DNA from: Pseudoalteromonas piratica
GTDB lineage: Bacteria; Pseudomonadota; Gammaproteobacteria; Enterobacterales; Alteromonadaceae
Assembly: GCF_000788395.1 (NCBI RefSeq)
Contig: NZ_CP009888.1
Span: 248,001-312,000 of the forward strand
Direction: 5' to 3'
Length of the DNA stretch: 64,000 nucleotides
A model generated the notes under the pieces. It saw nothing but the letters and a program-made list of their open reading frames with translations. It was not told where the DNA came from and did no database searches. Numbering within the stretch: the first letter of the stretch is position 1; the number at the start of each line of letters is the position of its first letter. Shown one piece after another: positions 56,376 through 64,000 of the stretch. The translations under genes were made by a program, and so were the position numbers.

Positions 56376-56480
56376 CGCATAACGCCGCGTTAGACGGCAT
56401 AGTAATGCTTGCTAAAATGTGAAGCGAAGCGAAACCGAGCAAGCATTACGGTGTCCGATTTTTAAACGCCTTGTTAGCAG
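56376..56480 (-). other. Integron attC site
   Basis: On the minus strand it begins GCTAACAAGGCGTTTAA, contains TAATGCTTGCTCGG / GCAAGCATTA arms around a GAAGCGAAGCG-type spacer, and ends GCGGCGTTATGC. This is the clearest attC in the array (about 100 bp). Confidence 0.85.
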
Positions 56481-56481
56481 T

Positions 56482-56769
56482 TTACTTACTACAGCCAATT
56501 ATATTTTCATACCTGAAACTCACCGTGTCTCCAATTGATATTCCTTCAAATGTCCTACCTAAAACATTTTCAAATGCTCTAACTGTGCCTTTATAATTTT
56601 GGTCATTTGCTTCAGTTACAGTAACACTTACAGTCACGTCCATTAATCTTAATGAAACTTCATTTTCTACATCAATAGTCCACGAAGATATTGTATTAGA
56701 ACCGTCGTACCACTCGGTAAAAACAGGACCAATTGATTCATGCCTTTTTTCAAATTCTACATCACTCAT
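56482..56769 (-). CDS. Small beta-rich hypothetical protein (cassette gene)
   Basis: A 95-residue protein with AAAAGGAAAAGAA before the start at 56769. It is rich in beta strands (VSLRLMDVTVSVTVTEAND; GDTVSFRYENIIGC), like a small antiparallel barrel. A GCGTTAGCA cassette junction lies about 45 bp upstream (56811-56820). No family recognised. Confidence 0.62.
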   Translation of the reverse strand: MSDVEFEKRHESIGPVFTEWYDGSNTISSWTIDVENEVSLRLMDVTVSVTVTEANDQNYKGTVRAFENVLGRTFEGISIGDTVSFRYENIIGCSK

Positions 56770-56810
56770 TTCTTTTCCTTTTGCGAATCAAGCTTCCAAT
56801 TTACATAAAC

Positions 56811-57398
56811 TGCTAACGCTTATTATCGAGAATGCCGAATATGTAATTTTCAGACATCACATAAAATTTGACAAAAAAACAACAATAAGCAATTGATTAA
56901 TATTAATAAATTATATTTTAAAGGGCCGCTAATGTATTTAATTTTCGAAAAGAAAGCGAAACCTGTCTTATTGAGCCCTCAGTCACCTTCTATTAAACAC
57001 TAAAGATCTTTAAAAATCTAATTATTAATCAATAAGTTGAATTTCATGAGCTAGGTAAAGCGAGAATTAATAAACCTATTTGATAGGAAGTAAAATCACA
57101 TTTTTGATTGGTTAGCTATTATACCTGTACAAATACACATACTTTTAAGTTATTTGATGAAATTAATAGATTAACTAAATATGTAATTTTTAAATCATGA
57201 TTGTGAACGACTGTTCCTCGTTCAAATCCTCCCTTTGTGTATGTAATGGAAGTGGAAAGAGTTAGTTGAACGTCTGCTTTGAAGCACTATAGAAAACCTA
57301 TAAAGTTTATGAGCAACAGTTGTTCACTTATAGGTGCCTACCAGATGAGGTCTAAACCTATTCATCGAAACTTTATGATCAGATATGAGTTACTACAG
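56811..57398. other. Cassette junction and gene-poor stretch
   Basis: On the minus strand AGCGTTAGCA at 56811-56820 marks the first cassette's boundary; beyond it a partial complement (GCTTATT / AATAAGC) may be half of an attC or an old attI. The rest, to 57398, is AT-rich with no gene I can support. A 23-codon ORF at 56932 with AAAGGG upstream is too short to call. Confidence 0.4.
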
Positions 57399-57689
57399 TT
57401 AAGGTTTGAGCAAGTCTACTCTAATACACTTCCCTTTGAAATGGAATCTAAATGGCGCCCGCTTAACGACCCTTTTTAATTGATTTTGGGACCAATTTAA
57501 CTTCTCACAAATTGTTTTAATTGACTCCATGTTTTCTGGTTTACTTTTGAGGTAATTGAAAAGCTTTGCGTATTCTTGGTTAGCTTTTAATTGATGTTCT
57601 TTAGAATTCGATTGGCGAGCAATATTGAAAGCCCAAAGCGTTATACCTGATATGGTCGTAGCTACTAATTCCGTAATTTTGAATTCCAT
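57399..57689 (-). CDS. Hypothetical protein with N-terminal hydrophobic helix
   Basis: A 96-residue protein from ATG 57689, which has GGAGAAG 6 bp upstream. Its first 25 residues form a hydrophobic helix (LVATTISGITLWAFNIA). A C-terminal part resembles a winged helix (TICEKLNWSQNQLKRVVKRAPF and a basic FHFKGKCIRV end). No family recognised. It is upstream-adjacent to nothing obvious; the nuclease gene precedes it on the same strand by 72 bp. Confidence 0.5.
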   Translation of the reverse strand: MEFKITELVATTISGITLWAFNIARQSNSKEHQLKANQEYAKLFNYLKSKPENMESIKTICEKLNWSQNQLKRVVKRAPFRFHFKGKCIRVDLLKP

Positions 57690-57761
57690 GCTCTTCTCCA
57701 ACTTCCTGTTGATACTTAAAGTATTGACAAGATTGCATGGAATTCAAAAATTATCTTGTTT

Positions 57762-58544
57762 TCAGCGTTTCTCGCAGGCAGCTTCTACAAAACTATTTCC
57801 AAGACCTTGAGACTTCTTAATACGGTCATTGCGCTCACACTCCCATGCATCGACTGGATCTAAATCAGACCATTCCTTCATCATTTTCACAGTTTCTTCT
57901 GGTAGAGAAACCTTATGCTCTTTCATCATATGTAGGTAAACGCGCCCAATATTACCTTTCACATTATCTGCAGGCTCTGCTGTATCAGCTTCAAAATCAA
58001 TCTCAAAATCACACTTTCCATACGCTCTGTTTTCACCCTCGATATTCGCAAAGCGAAAATTCGAGCGGTCTCCATTTAATTCCCCCACTGCAGGAACGAG
58101 ATTGTTCATATCATCATGAGCCCGCTTAAACTCAGGCACTAGGTGATAAGCGCATTTTCTGGTCTTATATTTTTTGTCCTTACACTCTTCGTGGTTTTTA
58201 TAGTTTTCCCATTGTTCAAGATGACCGCCAATGATATTTGCAGGCATGATATGCTCCCACTCAATACGAGACACACGCTTATTTTCTTTTCCTTTTTTAG
58301 TAACGGGGTTACGAGGCTCATATCCACATGCTTTCGGGTCTATTTTGGTTTCAGTGATGTTGCCATCACTGTCAACATCCTTTATATCATCGAATACAAA
58401 GTCACATTGACAATAGAATGTTGTCGAGCGGTCAAAATAAACCTCTTTTTCTGCTTTCGTCTTCGCGTTTGAAAAGCTCGTTGGGTAGTTAGCGTAGACA
58501 TTACCACATACAACAAGTAGCAAAGTCATTAGGAGTTTTTTCAT
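57762..58544 (-). CDS. Endonuclease I family secreted/periplasmic nuclease (EndA/Vvn-like)
   Basis: A 260-residue protein with a signal peptide (MKKLLMTLLLVVCGNVYA). The catalytic motif is RIEWEHIMPA (general-base His preceded by the WEH pattern) and HDDMNNLVPAVGELNGDRSNFRF supplies the metal-binding Asn region. Eight cysteines are consistent with the disulfides of Vibrio Vvn/EndA-type enzymes. It cuts DNA non-specifically outside the cytoplasm. Carriage on an island is unusual for a gene often in the core. Confidence 0.9.
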   Translation of the reverse strand: MKKLLMTLLLVVCGNVYANYPTSFSNAKTKAEKEVYFDRSTTFYCQCDFVFDDIKDVDSDGNITETKIDPKACGYEPRNPVTKKGKENKRVSRIEWEHIMPANIIGGHLEQWENYKNHEECKDKKYKTRKCAYHLVPEFKRAHDDMNNLVPAVGELNGDRSNFRFANIEGENRAYGKCDFEIDFEADTAEPADNVKGNIGRVYLHMMKEHKVSLPEETVKMMKEWSDLDPVDAWECERNDRIKKSQGLGNSFVEAACEKR

Positions 58545-58631
58545 ATCTAAATCCCTTTATTTTTGAAGGACTAATTTGAAATTCATTATACAAATGCAAC
58601 AAGTTGAGTCTATCTGCTATCTACAATGTGA

Positions 58632-59310
58632 TTAGCAATGAATAACTGGAATATCAGACCAACGTGTCGTGTAATGTGGCGACAAAAAGTCTCGCCGCAT
58701 TTTCCAAAATGAAGTTTGCTTTTCACTTTCGATTTTGAGCTTATGACTGCCAAATCGGTTGTTTATTTCGTCTAAGCACTTCATAAGCTCTGGTTTATCT
58801 TGAGATTTATTAAACAAGTCTCCTTGATGATGCATTTCGTCTTCAAGTTCTATTGCGCCAATGCCACATTTATAAAACGTACACCAGGTTTATATATCGA
58901 CAATAGGACGTTTTTTACAGCGTTTGCGAAAACAGTAGCATCACTTGATGCGATCGGAAAATCATGGATAAATGCACGTTTATAGTAATTGTTTTCATGT
59001 GGTGAGCTATGCGCAAAAATCACTAACCGTTTTGCCAAAGAACCTTGTTTTCTTAGCTTGCGAGACACAATAGAGCAATGTGCTGCTAACGCTGATTTAA
59101 GTGAATGTATGTCAGTAATACACTCTCCAAATGAACGTGTCGAATACACTTCTTTTTTCTTTTGCTTTACTTCATCCCAAGACAAACATGCGGTGCCATT
59201 TAACTCATTTATGGTCCGTTCCAAACAACGCTAAATTGTTTACGCATTATCCTCGCTGGTTGATTAGCTAAGTCGAGCGCTGTGTGAATGCCAATTATAT
59301 TTGGACGCTT
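58632..59310 (-). pseudogene. umuC: Broken umuC (DNA polymerase V subunit) remnant
   Basis: On the minus strand, GIHTALDLANQPARIMRKQFSVVW is followed by a frameshift to ERTINELNGTACLSW, then RSFGECITDIHSLKSALAAH and KQGSLAKRLVIFAHSS. A second frame break leads to the DUF4113 tail (FGSHKLKIESE, WKMRRDFLSPHYTTRWSDIPV). These are in the order of UmuC's little-finger and C-terminal regions. The catalytic palm is missing. It is not functional. Confidence 0.88.
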
Positions 59311-59410
59311 TAGTAGTAAGGTCATCAACTATAGTTGGAAGTATTGGAATTGATCAGGGATATCCAGGATAACAATTTTTGATGAATGTGCATCTGCTCC
59401 AATACAGATT

Positions 59411-59515
59411 AAATAAGTTTGCTCAAATGTTTTGCGACATCAACGACATTATAGCCTTTTTCAATCACTTGAGCGACGGGTTCATCCTTAAATTCTTGGG
59501 GGAATTATTTCTCAT
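59411..59515 (-). mobile_element. IS3-family transposase OrfA fragment
   Basis: On the minus strand one frame reads FPQEFKDEPVAQVIEKGY then NVVDVAKHLSK before a stop. This is the N-terminal helix-turn-helix of IS3-family OrfA. Only about 35 codons remain, next to the point where umuC is cut off, so an old insertion probably broke umuC. Confidence 0.65.
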
Positions 59516-59671
59516 ATCACCTTCTATCTTATTCATTTTGATAATAAATGTCTTGAGAATTGGGGGCAAGTTCAATCTGTGCTACTTATTGATATTAGAA
59601 CACTAACCTAATAAAGTGTATTTTCATTATAATTTCATTTATTCATCAATTACATAAAGGACTATGCATAT

Positions 59672-60376
59672 ATGTATAAGAAACACCTCAATGTTTCGAT
59701 TTCTGTCATCGTATTAGGGTTATTGGTCTTAGGAACCTCAGTTCTTATTTTTTTATATCATAAAGAAGTTTTCGATGAAAAATGGGCACCAATAGTAGGC
59801 GGTATGGCAATATCATCTTTAGTATCATTAATACAGTTCCTGATTAACTTTAAAAACTATAGAAATAATGAAAAACTTGAAGATAGTGGAGTTCGTGAGT
59901 TTCTAAGCACTAGGGGTGACAGAGACTATTACTCTAAATTGATCAACAAAGCCAATACTCAATTTGACTTGCTCTTTCATACTTCAAAGCGTTTCTTCGA
60001 AGATTTTTGTGAGGAACAAGGTGAAGATAATCTTCTTATAAAATTATTAGATAAAAACCCTAACTTAGTTGTCAGAATGCTTCTAACACATAGAGATTAC
60101 CTAGAGGAGAGAGACCACCTTTCATATGATATTAGCTCAAAAGCCATAAGTCGACTCAGAAAAAAATATGGAGATCGTTTTCAAGTCAGATTTTACTGTC
60201 ACGAACCTAATCACAATCTTTTTATTACAGATACAGATGCTGTGATTGGCCCATACTTCAAAAATGAAAAGGGAAAATATCTCCCTTCAATCCATTTTCG
60301 CTCTAACGCTAGTTTTGTTGCGCCTTACAAAAAATATTTCAACACTGAGTGGGAAAATGCAGAAGATAACAATTAA
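59672..60376 (+). CDS. Two-TM protein with PLD-like C-terminal domain
   Basis: A 234-residue protein. Two membrane helices (ISVIVLGLLVLGTSVLIFLY, about 10-30, and a second at about 42-62) are followed by a cytoplasmic domain with a phospholipase D-like layout: NTQFDLLFHTSKRF, VVRMLLTHRDYLEE, VRFYCHEPNHNLFITDTDAVIGPYF and a terminal YFNTEWENA. In the PLD signature HxKxxxxD the lysine is replaced by leucine (HNLFITD), so catalysis is uncertain. PLD-like membrane proteins often act as nuclease or sensor effectors. It overlaps the next gene by 20 bp. Confidence 0.72.
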   Translation: MYKKHLNVSISVIVLGLLVLGTSVLIFLYHKEVFDEKWAPIVGGMAISSLVSLIQFLINFKNYRNNEKLEDSGVREFLSTRGDRDYYSKLINKANTQFDLLFHTSKRFFEDFCEEQGEDNLLIKLLDKNPNLVVRMLLTHRDYLEERDHLSYDISSKAISRLRKKYGDRFQVRFYCHEPNHNLFITDTDAVIGPYFKNEKGKYLPSIHFRSNASFVAPYKKYFNTEWENAEDNN

Positions 60377-61322
60377 AGTTCCTCTTCGACTCCACTTCAA
60401 TTTAATTGCTTTGCATGAATGTCAATATAGAAGAAATGGAGGCTTTGGTTTGGCTGTCGATTCAGGATTCATGCTAAAAGGTAAAAGGTCAAATAAAATA
60501 AGCTTTGAGGGTGAATATAACGAACTTAGTAAAACAATTGAAAAAGTTACAATAAAACTAGAACAAATATCGAAGGAATTATCCCTACTTTCAGGAATAA
60601 AGATCTCGTTAATTGAACCTCCCAAACCACACATTGGACTAGGTAGCGGAACAGCTTTAACTTTAGCTTCTATTGAAGCTCTTTTGATAGTAAATAATTA
60701 CGAATATGATCACAATACTATACAAAAGTTATCAGGAAGAGGTGGAACATCAGGCGTAGGCATACATTCGTATTTTACTGGTGGGATGGTTTTTGATACT
60801 GGTGTTCCACCTGAAAATAGGCCACATAATCCTTCAAGTTATGTTGAACCAATATCTATACCTACACTTTTATTTAAAAAAGATTATCCTTTTGGGGATA
60901 TAAGATTTCTTTATCCTTGTGAACAATTTAAAAACTTTGGGAACCTAGAGGCTGACTTTTTTGAAGAAAACACTCCTATTTCTAAAAGTGCTTCTTTAGA
61001 AGCCTGCTACAACACCTTTTTTATGGTAGCCGCAGCTTTAGCAGACAAGCAAATTCTCACTTTTTCAAAGGCTGTTGATGCTATACGAAAAACAGCTTGG
61101 AAGATGGCGGAAATACAACATTGTGGTTCAAAAATACAAAATATTTTTACTTCCTTAGAAGAGAAAGGAGTTCAGGGAACTAGTATGAGCAGCATGGGCC
61201 CTGGTATTTTTATTGTTTCGAAAGGAAAAAGTGAAGAAATTGAAGAAATAAAAGCAATGTATAAGCTAAACGAATTAAGACTAACTCCCAATAATAATGG
61301 GAGGAAATTAAATTATGTTTGA
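60357..61322 (+). CDS. GHMP kinase family protein resembling beta-RFAP synthase
   Basis: A 321-residue protein starting at ATG 60357 (GGGA upstream). Motif 1 is PLRLHFNLIALH with RRNGGFGLAVDS, the ATP-loop motif is PHIGLGSGTALTL (91-103), a GRGGTSGVGIHSYFTGG block (about 128-144) follows, and the C-terminal motif is SMSSMGPGIF. The RRNGG and GRGGTSG blocks are those of beta-ribofuranosylaminobenzene 5'-phosphate synthase, the archaeal methanopterin enzyme that condenses PRPP with 4-hydroxybenzoate. A methanopterin role is unlikely here; chemistry on a PRPP-like or nucleotide substrate is inferred. Confidence 0.82.
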   Translation: MQKITIKVPLRLHFNLIALHECQYRRNGGFGLAVDSGFMLKGKRSNKISFEGEYNELSKTIEKVTIKLEQISKELSLLSGIKISLIEPPKPHIGLGSGTALTLASIEALLIVNNYEYDHNTIQKLSGRGGTSGVGIHSYFTGGMVFDTGVPPENRPHNPSSYVEPISIPTLLFKKDYPFGDIRFLYPCEQFKNFGNLEADFFEENTPISKSASLEACYNTFFMVAAALADKQILTFSKAVDAIRKTAWKMAEIQHCGSKIQNIFTSLEEKGVQGTSMSSMGPGIFIVSKGKSEEIEEIKAMYKLNELRLTPNNNGRKLNYV

Positions 61323-62907
61323 ATTGATTTTCTTTACCTCTAGCAGAATAAAAATGCAAAACTCTCGACATATATGTCGAGAGTTTGAGATAAAGATTAG
61401 AAACTTCAATGAAATAACTAGCTTAGCTAATTATGAAGAGCCTCGTTTATCAAATAGAGAAAAACTACTCGATATGAGTTTTTCCAGTGCGCTGTCGCAA
61501 CTTAAGAAGTCGAAGTTAGGTAATATCAAACCTTTTATTATTGAAGACACATCTGTTGATATTCATGCATTGTCAAAAAAGTATGGATACGAATATCCAG
61601 GACTTGATGTCAAATATTGGATGGAAAAAGTAAGATTTGAGGATATAGATCTAGAACTAGAAATGTTAGGCAATGATCGTTCTGTCACGGTTCGCTCAGA
61701 CCTACTGCTTTACCTTCCTGAAGTTAGAGAGGAACCATTCCATTTTATTGGAAAAACAAAGGGGAAGTTTACCAGCAAACCTTATAGTTTTGAAACAAAT
61801 ATCGTCTACCCATGGTTAGATAATAAGACATTTAACAAGTGGTTTATCCCTAAAGGTGAAACATCGGTACTAGGTATGTTACCTATCGAAAAAGCTGACC
61901 TATATGATTTCAGAAAAAAGTCTTTTGATGAAATGCTGGCCACACTAAAAAGATACAACATTATAAAAGAAAAGAGTAAAACTCTTGTAATTCCAAGTAA
62001 AACTAAAAGCTTAGTTGAAAATATAAACTGTCATTTAATCTATGGTCTCAGTTGTGCTGGAAAAACAACTATAGCAACCTATTTAATAAACAAGTTCGAC
62101 TTTTTACATGTTGAAGCATCTGACTTCATGCACGTGATTTATCGACAACATCATGGACTTCAAAGCGATGTTGCAATAGGAGCTTTTGCGAAAGAGATTT
62201 TAAAAACTTCACCTCTTTTAGTTGCAGAAAAAGTCCTTGAATACATAGAAAGCCTTGGAGAAGAAAATGTTGTAATAACAGGTTTCAGATTAGTTGAAGA
62301 GGTAGAATTCATAGAAAAGAACCTTTCAGGTAATTATGAAAGTAAAAGAGTTTTAGTTGTAGCAAACAGTGAACTTAGACTAAAACGAAAAAATAAACGC
62401 AACCGAACGATTCAAAGTATAAATGAAGAAGAACTTGATAAAAGGGATGAACGAGAGCTAGATATGGGTATAGCTCGGTTAATACAAGATAGTAAAAATA
62501 GCATTGAAATAATAAATGAAAAGACTCTTAACCAGTTTTACTCGGAATATGAAACCAAATTACGTCTAACAGAATACAAACCCCCCTTTAGGAAAAAAAT
62601 TTCAAACTTTGAAGAACTTAGCTTAAAGGAGTTAATCATTATAGTCCTTTACGTTGAAAGAGGAGATGCTGAAAAGTCTTCCTTCTTCACTACCACAGAA
62701 ATTACCGAGCTTATAAATAAAAATGGGCTAAAAAAACCCAAATTTGTTACTAACGTTGGAAGGTTTTTTAAGATGAACTCCAACGAGCTATTTGAAATAA
62801 AGGTTACGAAAAAAGTAAGAAAGTATCGTTTATCGAATACTGGGGTTGGGTTTGCAAAAATCATTTTAAGGAAGTTTGAGTTCCCTAGACATACAATAAC
62901 TCGTTAG
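61315..62907 (+). CDS. Fusion of HAM1/ITPase-like domain, P-loop kinase and winged helix
   Basis: A 530-residue protein overlapping the GHMP gene by 8 bp. Residues 1-215 resemble HAM1/RdgB NTP pyrophosphatases: an N-terminal FFTSSRIKMQNS, catalytic-site motif IIEDTSVDIHAL (EDTS at 77-80), YPGLDVKYWM, HFIGKTKGKF and DNKTFNKWFIP...LGMLP. Residues about 240-420 form a nucleoside/nucleotide kinase-like domain with Walker A GLSCAGKTT (244-252) and EASDFM (a possible nucleotide or base site). The C-terminus (about 430-520) is winged-helix-like (FTTTEITELINKNGLKKP). Such a triple fusion is not one I know. It suggests handling of a modified nucleotide plus DNA/RNA binding. Confidence 0.78.
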   Translation: MFELIFFTSSRIKMQNSRHICREFEIKIRNFNEITSLANYEEPRLSNREKLLDMSFSSALSQLKKSKLGNIKPFIIEDTSVDIHALSKKYGYEYPGLDVKYWMEKVRFEDIDLELEMLGNDRSVTVRSDLLLYLPEVREEPFHFIGKTKGKFTSKPYSFETNIVYPWLDNKTFNKWFIPKGETSVLGMLPIEKADLYDFRKKSFDEMLATLKRYNIIKEKSKTLVIPSKTKSLVENINCHLIYGLSCAGKTTIATYLINKFDFLHVEASDFMHVIYRQHHGLQSDVAIGAFAKEILKTSPLLVAEKVLEYIESLGEENVVITGFRLVEEVEFIEKNLSGNYESKRVLVVANSELRLKRKNKRNRTIQSINEEELDKRDERELDMGIARLIQDSKNSIEIINEKTLNQFYSEYETKLRLTEYKPPFRKKISNFEELSLKELIIIVLYVERGDAEKSSFFTTTEITELINKNGLKKPKFVTNVGRFFKMNSNELFEIKVTKKVRKYRLSNTGVGFAKIILRKFEFPRHTITR

Positions 62908-63146
62908 TCGAGTCGTAACTCAAAGCCATTTCTCATAATACCTTAAGTGAACAATTCTCTAGACGTCATTTATTTTCAAAGTGAAGTAAGACAGAAAGTG
63001 TTATTAGAGATAAATACAACTTTAAGGTTGCATTTAGAAGGGAATCACATAAAAGACAGAATATGCTACCTAGAGCTTACACTGGGAGTGTAACTCCCCC
63101 AAAAAATGAAACAGTTCATAAGAGGATTTTCCATTAACTAAAAGAT

Positions 63147-63362
63147 TCAATTTACGTTGCTCTTGAATAACCACTTAGTAACTTGGCTTAAAAACCAATA
63201 AAATAGCAACATAGCTATAAATCTGACTGCAAAAGAAATGATTTTGTTTTCGTTGCTAGCATCAAGCAAAGATGAACTCAAAACTTCAATTCCTAATGTC
63301 ATCCCCAGAATATCGACTAATCCGAATGCGACTAGCGCCAAAATGATTGTTCTTAAATTCAT
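63147..63362 (-). CDS. Small two-TM membrane protein
   Basis: A 71-residue protein from ATG 63362, with AGGAGAACT before it, which decides the start over a longer frame. Two hydrophobic helices (TIILALVAFGLVDILGMTLGI and FAVRFIAMLLFYWFLSQV) are joined by a short polar loop. No family recognised. It lies on the opposite strand, convergent with the kinase operon. Confidence 0.55.
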   Translation of the reverse strand: MNLRTIILALVAFGLVDILGMTLGIEVLSSSLLDASNENKIISFAVRFIAMLLFYWFLSQVTKWLFKSNVN

Positions 63363-63597
63363 AGTTCTCCTAGCATGTCTTATACAGTTAACAGTATATA
63401 AGCATGCACTTCGGGTTAAATCAAAAATAAAATAGTTTAACAAGTGAATACAAGCTAAATACTCATTAATAAAGCTAACAAATGGAATGCCTGATGTCTA
63501 AGTGGAATTTGTTTTTAGGAGAAAGCTTTTAGATATCCGAGCTAAATGGCAGGATATGTAAATTAATAGTTTGTTTATTTGAGTTAAGCTGCCTAAT

Positions 63598-64000
63598 GTT
63601 CAGACAGCTGTCTATAGTAATTTCCCTCATATTCAATCGCCAGTAGAACTCAGTAACCGTTTATTGTTAAACCAGTCAACCAAATCTAAGGTCACTAGTT
63701 CAACTTGTTCCAGACATTTCCATGGACCGTCTTTGTGGTTCACTTCGCCTTATAAAGGCCGTTAATCGTTTCAGCCAACGAATTGTCATAGGAATCTCCA
63801 TCGCTGCCGACAGAAGCGCTGCAGCCAGCTTCACTTAACCGTTCAGTGTAACGAATAGAAACATACTGGCTGCTCCAATCACTGTGATGGGTCACGCTAT
63901 TCGGTTTGCCTCGCGCCCATAATGCTTTTTCCAACAGATCTAACATCAGCACAGTTTGTATTGATTTTAATGCACGTCAGCCACTTCGTGAATAGACGTC
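63598..64000 (-). mobile_element. IS3-family transposase OrfB fragment, frameshifted, runs off the window
   Basis: On the minus strand the integrase core reads LLEKALWARGKPNSVTHHSD, QYVSIRYTERLSEAG, SVGSDGDSYDNSLAETINGLYKAK, then continues in another frame with GPWKCLEQVELVTLDLVDWFNNKRLL and ends near 63598 with YYRQLSE. The DDE residues (Asp in HHSD, Glu in LAETING) are seen. At least two frame breaks make it inactive. The 5' part is beyond base 64000. Confidence 0.85.

Larger units (their letters stand above)
42939..64000. mobile_element. Accessory genomic island (gamma-mobile-trio-like), right end not seen
   Basis: Beginning just after tRNA-Ile, base composition becomes clearly more AT-rich and no core genes appear to the end of the window. 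The first genes are recombinases, followed by helicases, an integron-cassette array, nuclease, IS debris and an unusual kinase operon. In many gammaproteobacteria accC is followed by prmA-dusB-fis; none is seen here, consistent with an insertion at this point (inference). Exact ends are unknown: no repeat of the tRNA 3' end was found further right. Confidence 0.55.

Noticed and set aside
56398..56442. Longer N-terminus for the cassette gene at 55897-56364
   Set aside because: The extension would translate through attC; the start at 56364 has a good ribosome site right after the junction.
56811..56900. attI site of a lost integron
   Set aside because: Only one junction word and a weak partial complement are visible, not enough to call attI.
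57200..57240. GTTCAAATCCTCC resembling a tRNA T-loop end (possible attachment site)
   Set aside because: No acceptor stem, no matching 5' half and no paired T-stem could be formed.
57279..57479. 66-codon plus-strand frame
   Set aside because: It overlaps the better supported minus-strand gene at 57399-57689 and has no recognisable features.
59379..59606. 75-codon plus-strand frame
   Set aside because: The minus strand at the same place encodes an IS3 OrfA fragment; the plus frame has no supporting feature.
43092..64000. CRISPR array or cas genes
   Set aside because: No regularly spaced short repeats and no Cas-like motifs were found.

Overview
The window looks like a chromosome segment of a marine gammaproteobacterium, most likely Pseudoalteromonas or a close Alteromonadales relative. 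The evidence is the moderate AT bias, DUF2058, DUF3016 and YjfB-type small genes, an epmA/efp/epmB cluster, groES-groEL next to fxsA, cutA-dsbD, and aroQ-accB-accC in the usual gammaproteobacterial order. All calls were made by reading the sequence; no database search was possible.

Bases 1-42300 are mostly core genome. A giant secreted ELWxxDGT/cadherin-like protein (277-7266) faces an ECF sigma factor and a Ser/Thr kinase with TPRs. Housekeeping genes follow: flavoprotein, cytochrome c, transporters, ProX-type deacylase, tRNA-Ala, phosphodiesterase and a chemoreceptor with a possible CheZ-like partner. Next are the EF-P modification genes, then a yehI/yehL/yehM/yehP/yehQ-like MoxR-VWA locus (24420-34145), groESL, and aroQ-accBC.

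At 42455-42938, directly after accC, the sequence changes character. A decayed tRNA-Ile(CAT) copy is followed by a second copy split after its CAT anticodon by a 238-nt insertion. That insertion carries the P, Q, R and S elements of a group I self-splicing intron. The decayed copy retains the uninterrupted junction and so marks the splice sites.

From about 43 kb to the end is an AT-rich accessory island. It starts with a translationally coupled mobility operon that resembles the gamma-mobile-trio (GmtY, GmtZ, GmtX), followed by a coiled-coil protein and a RecD2-like helicase. Then come a divergent XRE regulator, a small protein with a DEAH helicase, and an array of integron-type cassettes on the minus strand. 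The array has attC sites at 53511, 54906, 55826 and 56376 and no integrase in view (CALIN-like); one cassette encodes a RES-domain protein. An endonuclease I, a broken umuC and IS3-family debris follow.

The best candidate for an undescribed system is the overlapping operon at 59672-62907. It encodes a membrane-anchored PLD-like protein, a GHMP kinase resembling beta-RFAP synthase, and a fusion of a HAM1/ITPase-like domain, a P-loop kinase and a winged helix. It lies between two IS3 fragments. Its parts suggest nucleotide-based chemistry coupled to a membrane protein, but its function is unknown.
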